Assembly (NCBI RefSeq): GCF_051857535.1
Contig: NZ_JBPZGY010000006.1
Location: 1-64,000, forward strand
Source: Roseateles_B sp051857535
Lineage (GTDB): Bacteria; Pseudomonadota; Gammaproteobacteria; Burkholderiales; Burkholderiaceae_C
Reading direction: 5' to 3'
DNA length: 64,000 nucleotides
Shown in pieces: positions 33,214 to 40,926 of this stretch; within the stretch, counting starts at the first letter, position 1; every line of letters starts with the position of its first letter. Made by a program: the position numbers and the translations under genes. Under the pieces are notes generated by a model. That model saw only the letters and a list, made by a program, of their open reading frames with translations, was not told where the DNA came from and searched no databases.

Positions 33214-34071
33214 ATGACTGCAGCCGATGCAGCCGAGATGGTCCGGCGGATCCGGGACCTGCCCACGCCCAATGCGGTGGCCATGACGCTGCTGAGCTCG
33301 CTGGCCGACGAAGGCCTGAGCATCGAGCAGCTCACCAAGACGATCTCGCTGGACCAGGGCATCGTCGCCAAGGTCCTGCGCCTGGCGAATTCGCCGTTCT
33401 ATGGTCTGGCCCGGCGCGTGACGCTGATACCGGACGCCGTGTCCATCATCGGCTGGCGCTCGGTACGGAACCTGGCTCTGGCGGCGGGCCTGGCGCGAGG
33501 CTTTGACCTGGGCCGGTGCCCCTGCTTTGATCTGGGCGCCTATTGGCGACATTCCCTGGCCTGTGCTCTGTGTGCCGAGGCCCTGGCGCGGGCGCGAGGG
33601 GAGGATGGGGGGCTGGCCTTTGGCGGTGGCCTGCTGCATGACCTGGGCCGTGTGGTCCTGGCCTGCGTGGCCCCGGACGACTACGCAAAGATGCTGCGCT
33701 GGCGCGCGGACACCGGTGCCTGCCTTTTCGATGCCGAGCAGTCCTTCCTGGGCCTGGATCATGTGGTCATCGGGGGCATGCTGGCCGAGCAGTGGCTGCT
33801 GGCCCCCGCGCTCGTCGACAGCGTGGCCCTGCATCACCAGCCACCGGAGGACGGCAGCGCGCCCTTGGCGGACCTGGTGCATGTGGCTGACTGCGTGGCG
33901 CATGGCTTGGGCCTGGAAGGCGCGGTCGACGAGTCCGTCCCACCTCTGGCTCTGCACAGCTGGCGGCGCCTGGACATGGCGGAGCCGCAGTGGTTCAACC
34001 TCTTTGCCGGCGTGGAGTCGGAGCACGCTGCCTTGTGCCAGGCCTTCTTTCCAGGCGAGGGGACATCATGA
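33214..34071 (+). CDS. HDOD domain signalling protein
   Basis: 285 aa. The HDOD fold is clear: RIRDLPTPNAVAMTLLSSL, ISLDQGIVAKVLRLANSPFYGL, IIGWRSVRNLALA and GGGLLHDLGRVVLA. Unlike many HDOD proteins it ends without another output domain. HDOD proteins lack phosphohydrolase activity and act in signalling, often with REC and c-di-GMP proteins. The GGAGGAGGG run at 33196-33204 is its ribosome-binding site, and its stop overlaps the next gene's ATG (ATGA). The window's other HDOD protein, at 7263-8117, looks only distantly related. Confidence 0.9.
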   Translation: MTAADAAEMVRRIRDLPTPNAVAMTLLSSLADEGLSIEQLTKTISLDQGIVAKVLRLANSPFYGLARRVTLIPDAVSIIGWRSVRNLALAAGLARGFDLGRCPCFDLGAYWRHSLACALCAEALARARGEDGGLAFGGGLLHDLGRVVLACVAPDDYAKMLRWRADTGACLFDAEQSFLGLDHVVIGGMLAEQWLLAPALVDSVALHHQPPEDGSAPLADLVHVADCVAHGLGLEGAVDESVPPLALHSWRRLDMAEPQWFNLFAGVESEHAALCQAFFPGEGTS

Positions 34072-35009
34072 ACGGTCAAGACCCAATCCAGGTCGGAGCG
34101 CCGGAGGCGCAGGCCCTGCTGCACAGCAAGCAGGCGCTGAAGCAGCTCAATGAGCGGCTCAGTGAGGCGCAGGAGAAGCTGGTGCAGGCGGAGAAGCTGG
34201 CCTCCATCGGGCAACTGGCCGCGGGCGTCGCCCATGAGATCAACAACCCGATTGGCTACATCTTCTCGAACTTCGGCACCCTGGAGCGCTACCTGGCGGA
34301 CCTGTTCGAGATGCTTGCGGCCTATGAGGCGGCCGAGCCCCTGCTGGCCGGCACTGAGGTCGGTGCCGCGCTGGCTGCCTTGCGGACCAAGGTCGAGCTG
34401 GACTATCTCAAGGAAGACATCCCGACCCTCATGGCCGAGTCCAAGGAGGGCATCAGCCGCGTGCGCAAGATCGTGCAGGACCTCAAGGACTTTTCCCGTG
34501 TGGACAACCACCAGGAATGGGCGCTGGCGGACCTGCATCAGGGCCTGGAATCAACGCTCAACATCGTCAACAACGAGATCAAGTACAAGGCCAGGGTCGT
34601 CAAGAACTACGGCGAGATCCCCGAGATCCTGTGCCTGCCCTCGGAACTGAACCAGGTCTTCATGAACCTGCTGGTCAATGCCTCGCATGCCATCAGCGGC
34701 GAGAGGGGCTGCATCACCATCACCAGCGGCAGTGACGAGACGCAGGTCTGGGTGGAGATCGCCGACAACGGCTCAGGCATCTCCCCCGAGAACCTCCACA
34801 AGATCTTCGATCCCTTCTTCACGACCAAGCCCATTGGCCAGGGCACGGGGCTGGGGCTGTCGCTGTCCTACGGCATCGTGAAAAAGCACCATGGTCAGAT
34901 CCTTGTTGACAGCCAACTGGGGGCCGGCACGCGCTTTCGCGTGATACTGCCCATCGAACAGCCTGATGTGCCGGACGAGGAAGGCCCGGTGCAGGCACAG
35001 GCCAGATGA
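34068..35009 (+). CDS. Soluble sensor histidine kinase
   Basis: 313 aa from ATG 34068, which overlaps the HDOD stop. A short N-terminal coiled coil (residues about 20-45) leads to the phospho-acceptor motif AAGVAHEINNPIGYI with His at residue 56. About 100 residues of helical insert separate this from VRKIVQDLKDFSRVD. The ATP-binding boxes follow: NQVFMNLLVNASHA (N), DNGSGI (G1), PFFTTKP (F) and GTGLGLSL (G2). No sensory domain or TM is present, so input probably comes from partner proteins. It is a paralogue of the kinase encoded at 37001-39124. Confidence 0.92.
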   Translation: MNGQDPIQVGAPEAQALLHSKQALKQLNERLSEAQEKLVQAEKLASIGQLAAGVAHEINNPIGYIFSNFGTLERYLADLFEMLAAYEAAEPLLAGTEVGAALAALRTKVELDYLKEDIPTLMAESKEGISRVRKIVQDLKDFSRVDNHQEWALADLHQGLESTLNIVNNEIKYKARVVKNYGEIPEILCLPSELNQVFMNLLVNASHAISGERGCITITSGSDETQVWVEIADNGSGISPENLHKIFDPFFTTKPIGQGTGLGLSLSYGIVKKHHGQILVDSQLGAGTRFRVILPIEQPDVPDEEGPVQAQAR

Positions 35010-35019
35010 TGGGTCTGCC

Positions 35020-36429
35020 ATGTCATCGATGAGCGAACTTCCCGCCGAGCGCCCCGAGACGCTTGCGAACGCCGCCCCAGCGGCGTCGGTCGTCGTCCTG
35101 TGTGTCGATGACGAGCCGGCCATCCTCAGCTCGCTGAGGCGCCTGCTCAGGCCCAAGGGCTACAAGGTCCTGCTGGCCGAGGGCGGGCAGGCGGGCCTGG
35201 ATGCGCTGGCCCGCGAGCCGGTCGACCTGGTGGTCTCCGACATGCGCATGCCCGAGATGGACGGCGCGCAATTCCTTGAGCAGGTCCGGCTGCGCTGGCC
35301 CGAGGTGATCCGTATCCTGCTGACGGGTTATGCGGACGTCAGCTCCACCATCGCCGCGATCAACCGAGGCGAGATCCACCGCTATATCGCCAAGCCCTGG
35401 GACGACCAGAACATGCTCATGGTCGTCGAGGACGGCCTGCGCCGCCGCCGCCTGGAGCAGGAGAACCAGCGTCTGCAGGCCCTGACGCAGGCACAGAACC
35501 TGGAGCTGCAGGCCCTGAACGCCAGCCTGGAAGCGCGCGTCAAGGCCCGCACCCAGGAGATCGAGCAGATCAACGGCATGCTGGAGCAGGCCTATGCCGA
35601 GCTGCAGAGCAACTTCCTGCTGTCCATCCATGTGTTCGCTGGCCTGATGGAACTGCGCGACGGCAGCATGGCTGGCTACTCGCGGCAGGTCGCGGCCCTG
35701 GCCAAGGCGACGGCTCACCAGCTCGGGCTGGCCCCCTTGGCCGAGCAGGACCTGCACATCGCCGGCCTGCTGCATGAGGTGGGCAAGCTGGGCTTTCCGG
35801 ACGCGCTGCTGCGAAAGCCCATGTCGCTGATGCGTGGCGAGGAGCTGCAGCTCTTCCGGCGCCATCCACTCAATGCGGAGGCCGCACTGATGCCGCTGGC
35901 CCAGTTGCATCGGGCGGCGCGCCTGGTGCGTGCCCAGCATGAGCGCCTGGATGGCAAGGGCTTCCCTGATGGGCTCTCGGGCGATCAGCTGCCTTTGCCG
36001 GCGCAGGTCCTGGCCGCCGCGGTGGACTACCACGGGCTGCAGAGCGGGCGTCTGGCCGAGCGCCGCTACAGCGCGGACGAGGCCTTGTCGATGGTGAAGG
36101 GCGGGGCCGATGTCCGTTATGCCAAGGCTGTCGTCGAAGCATTGGGCGTTGCGCTGCAGAGCCTGGCTGAGCAAGGGCCCCAGGACCGCCTGATCCTGGC
36201 CCAGGATCTCGTCGAGGGCATGGTGCTCTCCCGGGACCTGACCAGCCCGCAGGGGGCCTTGCTCCTGGCCCGCGGCTATGTCTTCGATGCAAGAGTGGTC
36301 AAGCAGGTGCGGGAATACGCGCGGCGCGAGGGCGTCAAGCTGCAGCTCCATGTGCGCCTGGACCTGCCCTCGCCGGCAACGCCTGTGGGCGATGCGTCCG
36401 CCGGGCACAGAGCGCAGCAAGCCATCTAG
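35020..36429 (+). CDS. Response regulator with degenerate HD-GYP domain
   Basis: 469 aa from ATG 35020. REC spans about residues 24-140, with the phospho-acceptor D74 in VVSDMRMPEMDG and the KPWDDQ motif. A coiled coil (about 140-190) follows. The C-terminal domain resembles HD-GYP phosphodiesterases but has lost key residues: GH has become GY (220), HD has become HE (252-253), the HHE motif is AQHE, and GYP is GFP (314-316). It is therefore probably a non-catalytic c-di-GMP-like binding or interaction module. It follows the soluble kinase gene after 10 bp, an expected partner. Confidence 0.88.
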   Translation: MSSMSELPAERPETLANAAPAASVVVLCVDDEPAILSSLRRLLRPKGYKVLLAEGGQAGLDALAREPVDLVVSDMRMPEMDGAQFLEQVRLRWPEVIRILLTGYADVSSTIAAINRGEIHRYIAKPWDDQNMLMVVEDGLRRRRLEQENQRLQALTQAQNLELQALNASLEARVKARTQEIEQINGMLEQAYAELQSNFLLSIHVFAGLMELRDGSMAGYSRQVAALAKATAHQLGLAPLAEQDLHIAGLLHEVGKLGFPDALLRKPMSLMRGEELQLFRRHPLNAEAALMPLAQLHRAARLVRAQHERLDGKGFPDGLSGDQLPLPAQVLAAAVDYHGLQSGRLAERRYSADEALSMVKGGADVRYAKAVVEALGVALQSLAEQGPQDRLILAQDLVEGMVLSRDLTSPQGALLLARGYVFDARVVKQVREYARREGVKLQLHVRLDLPSPATPVGDASAGHRAQQAI

Positions 36430-36440
36430 GAAGGGGCATC

Positions 36441-37004
36441 ATGGTTGAAAAGATTCTCCTTGTGGATGATGAACCCCACATCCTGCGGGCCTTGCAGCGG
36501 CTGCTGCGCCTGGGGCTCCAGGATGCACAGCTGCGGCCCTACGCACTGGAAGCCTTCACCGATCCGGCCGAGGCCTTGCGGCGGGCGCGGGAGGTGTCCT
36601 TCGCCCTGGTGATCTCGGACTACCGGATGCCGCAGATGACGGGGGTGGAGTTCCTCAAGGCCCTGCGCGAGCTGCAGCCGGATTGCGCGCGGGTCGTCCT
36701 TTCCGGCTACGCCGACCTGAACGGCCTGATGGCCGCGATCAACGAGGCCGGCATCATGCGCTTCATCGCCAAGCCCTGGAACGACCATGAGCTGCTGTGC
36801 GGGCTCAGCCAGATCCTGCGCATCCGCGAGCTCGACATCGAGAACCGGCGCCTGGCGGATCTGGTCCGTGTCCAGCAGGGGAAGCTCAGCGCCCAGGAAG
36901 TCGAATTGCGCCGTCTGGAACGGCTGGAGCCCGGCCTGACCAAGGTGAACTGGGGACCGGACGGATCCTTCCTGCTGGAGGATCCCGGTGAGGTCCAGCT
37001 GTGA
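36441..37004 (+). CDS. Stand-alone response regulator receiver protein
   Basis: 187 aa. One REC domain covers residues 1-125: ILLVDDEPHIL (acidic pocket), phospho-acceptor D60 in VISDYRMPQMTGVEF, the VVLSGYADL switch region and the KPWNDHE lysine motif. A helical C-terminal tail has no DNA-binding or enzyme domain. It may relay phosphate between the two kinases and other REC proteins of the operon, as chemotaxis-type regulators do. AGGAAGGGG precedes the ATG. The stop overlaps the GTG of the next gene. Confidence 0.9.
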   Translation: MVEKILLVDDEPHILRALQRLLRLGLQDAQLRPYALEAFTDPAEALRRAREVSFALVISDYRMPQMTGVEFLKALRELQPDCARVVLSGYADLNGLMAAINEAGIMRFIAKPWNDHELLCGLSQILRIRELDIENRRLADLVRVQQGKLSAQEVELRRLERLEPGLTKVNWGPDGSFLLEDPGEVQL

Positions 37005-39124
37005 GTGAGCCGCTGCCGCCACTGTTCGTCGCGGCGCTGGAGGCGGTGAGCACGCCCACACTGGTGCATGCAGGTGCGAATGTTCTGTACGCCAATGCCA
37101 GCATGCAGCGCCTGCTGGGCTTTGATCTTGCGGCACTGCAGGCCATGCGCTTTGATGCCTGGGCCACGGAGCCGGCCCGGGCGGCGCTGTTCGCCTATGG
37201 CCAGCGCTGCCTCAGCGAGGTTGGGGAGCTTCCGGCCGCGGAGGCGGAAGCCGTCACGGCGAGCGGTGCCGTCCGCTACCTGGAGCTCAACGCCCGCCAG
37301 GTCCGGCTGGACGAGCGCGCACTGGCGGTCATGACCTGCCAGGACCTGAGCGACGCGCGTCACGTGCAGAGCAGCCTGCTGGACGTGGGCCGGGTCTTGC
37401 ATCAGATCATCGAGAACAGTCCCGTGGCCACCTTTGTCTTGAACGCCGAGCATCGGGTCACGCAATGGAATGCCGCGTGCACCAAGCTCACCGGCATAGA
37501 GATGGTGGACCTCCTGATGGGAGACAGGGAGCCTTGGCAGGCCTTCTACAAATGGCCGCGCCCCCTGCTGGCCGATCTCATCATTGACGGGACCGTGTCC
37601 GAGTCGGCGCAGACCGCCGAGGGCGAGCGTTGCCAGCCTTCGCCCCTGATCCCGGGCGCCTACGAGACGGAGCGGTTCTTTCCGCAGATGGGCGAACGCG
37701 GGCGTTGGCTGTACCTGACCGCCGCCCCGCTGACGGATGCGCAGGGCCGGGTGATTGGCGCCATCGAGACCCTGCAGGATGTCACGGCCCGCCGCCAGGC
37801 CGAGGAAGAAGTCCGCCGCCATCGCCAGGAACTGGAAGATCTGGTGGCGGAACGGACGGCCGAGCTGCTGGGCATGCACCATGAGCTCGAGGCCTTTCTG
37901 GAGAACGCGTCGGTAGGCATCATCACCACTTCGCGGCAGCGCATCACGCGTGCCAACAAGAAGTTCGCCGAGATGTTCGAGTTCGGCGAAGAGAGCCCCC
38001 TGGCACATGAGAGCGTCGAGCTCTTCACGGACAAGGCGTCCTACGCCGCACTCGGCGCTGTGGCCTATCCTGTGCTGTCGCGCGGGGAGTCTCTGCTGCA
38101 CGAGATGGAAATGTGCACGCTGCGCGGCAACCGCATCTGGGTCCAGATGATTGCCTATGTGGCGGACCGGCAGAACCCCGAGTCCGGCACCTGGTGGCTG
38201 CTGCAGGACCGCACCGAGGTCCGCCGCGTGCAGGCCGAGCTGCAGCAGAACTTCGAGCGCATGAAGGAAACCAACGCCCGGCTGGAAGAGGCGCAGAACC
38301 AGCTGCTGCAGTCCGAGAAGATGGCGTCCATCGGCCAGTTGGCCGCGGGCGTCGCGCACGAGATCAACAATCCCATTGGCTTTGTCGGTTCCAACCTCGG
38401 GACGCTGCGCCGCTATGTCGAGAGCATGTTCAAGCTCCTCGACAACTACGAGCAGGTCGACCGCAGCCAGCTGCCGCAGGGCTTGCGTCAGGCGATCGAA
38501 GGACAGCGTGCCGAGCTGGACATGGAGTTCCTCAAGGAGGATCTGCCTCAGCTCCTGGATGAGAGCGACGAGGGCCTGACGCGTGTGAAGAAGATCGTCC
38601 AGGATCTCAAGGACTTCTCTCGCGTGGATCAATCCGACTGGCAGGACGCGGACCTGAACGCCGGGCTGGACTCCACGCTCAATGTGGTGATGAACGAGGT
38701 CAAGTACAAGGCGGAAATCGTCAAACGCTACCAGCCGCTGCCCACGGTGCGCTGCCGCGCCGCCCAGCTGAACCAGGTGTTCATGAACCTGATCGTGAAT
38801 GCCGCCCATGCCATCACGGGGCGTGGTGTCATCACGCTGTCCACGCGCCAGGAGGGCGACTGGGTGTGCGTCAGCGTGCAGGACACCGGCTCCGGCATGA
38901 GCGAGGCCACCCAGCGGCGCATCTTCGAGCCCTTTTTCACGACCAAGCCCGTGGGCCGGGGCACCGGGCTGGGCCTCTCGCTGTCCTTCTCCATCGTGAA
39001 GAAGCATGGCGGCCGTATCGAGGTGGACTCTCGCCCGGGCGAGGGCAGCTGCTTCAGCGTGTGGATCCCGGTGGCGGGTCCGGGCGACGCCGGCGAGGGG
39101 GGTGTCCTGACGGCCAGCCCCTGA
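37001..39124 (+). CDS. Multi-PAS sensor histidine kinase
   Basis: 707 aa starting at GTG 37001, set by the GTGA overlap with the previous stop. Three PAS-like regions are visible: about 10-125, 130-270 (ENSPVATFVLNAEHRVTQWN) and 300-415 (ENASVGIITTSRQRI). A coiled coil follows, then AAGVAHEINNPIGFV with the phospho-His near residue 452, and a complete HATPase with NQVFMNLIVNAAHA, DTGSGM, PFFTTKP and GTGLGLSLS. No TM segment is seen, so it likely senses cytoplasmic cues. Its catalytic half closely resembles the soluble kinase upstream, indicating duplication within the operon. Confidence 0.92.
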   Translation: MSEPLPPLFVAALEAVSTPTLVHAGANVLYANASMQRLLGFDLAALQAMRFDAWATEPARAALFAYGQRCLSEVGELPAAEAEAVTASGAVRYLELNARQVRLDERALAVMTCQDLSDARHVQSSLLDVGRVLHQIIENSPVATFVLNAEHRVTQWNAACTKLTGIEMVDLLMGDREPWQAFYKWPRPLLADLIIDGTVSESAQTAEGERCQPSPLIPGAYETERFFPQMGERGRWLYLTAAPLTDAQGRVIGAIETLQDVTARRQAEEEVRRHRQELEDLVAERTAELLGMHHELEAFLENASVGIITTSRQRITRANKKFAEMFEFGEESPLAHESVELFTDKASYAALGAVAYPVLSRGESLLHEMEMCTLRGNRIWVQMIAYVADRQNPESGTWWLLQDRTEVRRVQAELQQNFERMKETNARLEEAQNQLLQSEKMASIGQLAAGVAHEINNPIGFVGSNLGTLRRYVESMFKLLDNYEQVDRSQLPQGLRQAIEGQRAELDMEFLKEDLPQLLDESDEGLTRVKKIVQDLKDFSRVDQSDWQDADLNAGLDSTLNVVMNEVKYKAEIVKRYQPLPTVRCRAAQLNQVFMNLIVNAAHAITGRGVITLSTRQEGDWVCVSVQDTGSGMSEATQRRIFEPFFTTKPVGRGTGLGLSLSFSIVKKHGGRIEVDSRPGEGSCFSVWIPVAGPGDAGEGGVLTASP

Positions 39125-39187
39125 GTCATGCCCGTTACCGCCAGGGACGATCCGGGGCTTGACGGCGGGGGCCTGCAGGCAGCCAAT

Positions 39188-39231
39188 AGGCAGACGACAG
39201 GCAGACGACAGGCAGACGACAGGCAGACGAC
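39188..39231. repeat. Four tandem copies of an 11-bp unit
   Basis: The unit AGGCAGACGAC is repeated exactly at 39188, 39199, 39210 and 39221, with partial copies on either side (GGCAGC at 39177, AG at 39232). It lies in the 222-bp gap between the multi-PAS kinase and the chemoreceptor gene. Copy number changes would alter promoter or leader spacing by 11 bp, about one helical turn. Confidence 0.9.
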
Positions 39232-39346
39232 AGACTGAAACCGACAGATATCGATGGATGCCACGAGGCGGTGCCGCAGCGCCCGCCCGCATGGCAACTG
39301 GCAGGGAGCCACGCCGAGTCCTTGGACCCAAGGAAGGGGGCTTCTC

Positions 39347-40867
39347 ATGCTGAACACCATCACGCGCATGCTGACCGCGCTGAGCGTGTCGGCCCTGCTG
39401 ACCATGGGCATCCTGCTGGGCGCCTCGCTCTGGGGCGTGCGGCACAGCGAGGCCATCGCTCGCCAGACCTTCGATGCCAAGGACGTCGCCGCCGACATCC
39501 TTCCTCCGCCCCTGTATCTCATCGAGTTGCGCCTGGTGCTTTCGCAGGCACAGGAAGGCCTGCTGAGCCGCGAGCAGGCGATGGCCGAGCTGGGCCGGCT
39601 GCGTCAGGAGTACGACGCCCGCATCGCCCATTGGAAGGCACATCCACCGCACGGACTGGAGGTGCAGCTGATGGGCGCGCAGCACCAGGCCGCCGAGCGA
39701 TTCTTCGGCAGTGCCCGGCAGCTGCTGGCCTTGCCGCCGGACGTGGATGCCGATCAGCGCAAGGCCGCACTGGCGCGCGCCCACGCGCACTACCTGGAGC
39801 ACCGGGCCGGCGTGGATGTGACGGTGCAGGCGGCCAACCGCTTCGCCGAGACCTCGGTGGCCGAGTTCGATGCCACCGGGCAAGGCCTGATAGGCGGCCA
39901 GGCCTTGCTGACGGCGCTGGCCATGGTGGCGCTGCTGCTCTTTGGGCGTCTGATGGGGCAGCGCATCTGCGAGCCCATACGCAAGGCGGTCAGCGTGGCC
40001 GAGGCGGTGGCCCAGGGCATCCTCTCCTCTCGCATCCAGCTCGAAGGCCCCCGGGAGACGGTGCAACTGCTGCAGGCGCTGAGTCAGATGAACCAGAACC
40101 TGTCTTCCCTGGTCAGTCATGTGCGGGCCAGCGTCAATGACATGGCCCAGGGCATCGGCGAGATCGCCAGCGGCAACAGCGACCTCAGCCACCGGACAGA
40201 GAGCCAGGCCTCCAACCTCGAGCGCACGGCCTCGGCGCTGGAGCAGCTCAGCAGCACCATGCGTGACAACGCCGAGACCGCCGGGCAAGCCGCCAGCATG
40301 GCGCGCGGGGTGCATCAGGTGGCCGAACGCGGCGGCGGCACGGTGCAGCGCGTGGTGCAGACCATGCAGGGCATCCACGAGGCCAGCGTGCGCATCGGCG
40401 AGATCATCGGCGTCATCGACAGCATCGCCTTCCAGACCAACATCCTGGCCCTCAATGCGGCTGTCGAGGCGGCACGGGCCGGCGAACAGGGCCGCGGCTT
40501 TGCCGTCGTCGCTGGCGAGGTGCGTGCCCTGGCGCAGCGCAGCGCCGCCGCGGCCAAGGAGATCGCGCTCTTGATCCAGGACAGCATGGCGCGGGTGGAG
40601 AGCGGCAATGCCCTGGTCGGTGAGGCCGGCCAGACCATGGGCGAGCTGGTGGCTCAGATGCAGCGTCTGCGAGACCTGATCGACAGCCTGAGCCACGCCA
40701 ACAGCGAGCAGTCGCAAGGCATCCGTCAGATCAATGGCGCGGTGGCCCAGTTGGATGGCATGACCCAGCAGAACGCGGCCCTGGTGGAGCAGAGCGCCGC
40801 GGCTGCCGAAAGCCTGTCGCGGCAGTCGTTCCGCCTGGTCGAGCACGTGCAGCGATTTCAGCTCTGA
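39347..40867 (+). CDS. Methyl-accepting chemotaxis protein
   Basis: 506 aa from ATG 39347, with AAGGAAGGGGG upstream. TM1 (about residues 10-28) and TM2 (about 182-202) enclose a periplasmic helical sensor domain. A HAMP domain and the MCP signalling domain follow, with the hairpin tip EQGRGFAVVAGEVRALAQRS. No CheR/CheB-tethering pentapeptide is at the C-terminus. It follows the signalling operon on the same strand, so it may feed the same pathway. It is tail to tail with the next chemoreceptor, 59 bp away. Confidence 0.92.
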   Translation: MLNTITRMLTALSVSALLTMGILLGASLWGVRHSEAIARQTFDAKDVAADILPPPLYLIELRLVLSQAQEGLLSREQAMAELGRLRQEYDARIAHWKAHPPHGLEVQLMGAQHQAAERFFGSARQLLALPPDVDADQRKAALARAHAHYLEHRAGVDVTVQAANRFAETSVAEFDATGQGLIGGQALLTALAMVALLLFGRLMGQRICEPIRKAVSVAEAVAQGILSSRIQLEGPRETVQLLQALSQMNQNLSSLVSHVRASVNDMAQGIGEIASGNSDLSHRTESQASNLERTASALEQLSSTMRDNAETAGQAASMARGVHQVAERGGGTVQRVVQTMQGIHEASVRIGEIIGVIDSIAFQTNILALNAAVEAARAGEQGRGFAVVAGEVRALAQRSAAAAKEIALLIQDSMARVESGNALVGEAGQTMGELVAQMQRLRDLIDSLSHANSEQSQGIRQINGAVAQLDGMTQQNAALVEQSAAAAESLSRQSFRLVEHVQRFQL

Positions 40868-40926
40868 GGCAAGGCGCGCGGCAGCGGGGTCAGGTCTTGC
40901 CTAAGTTGGCCCTCAGCGGTTGGCAT

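Noticed and set aside
39188..39231. CRISPR array
   Set aside because: The 11-bp units are directly adjacent, with no spacers, and too short for CRISPR repeats.
36707..40846. A 1379-aa open frame on the minus strand
   Set aside because: It is antisense to well-supported kinase and chemoreceptor genes and consists of His/Gln/Gly-rich shadow sequence caused by high GC content.
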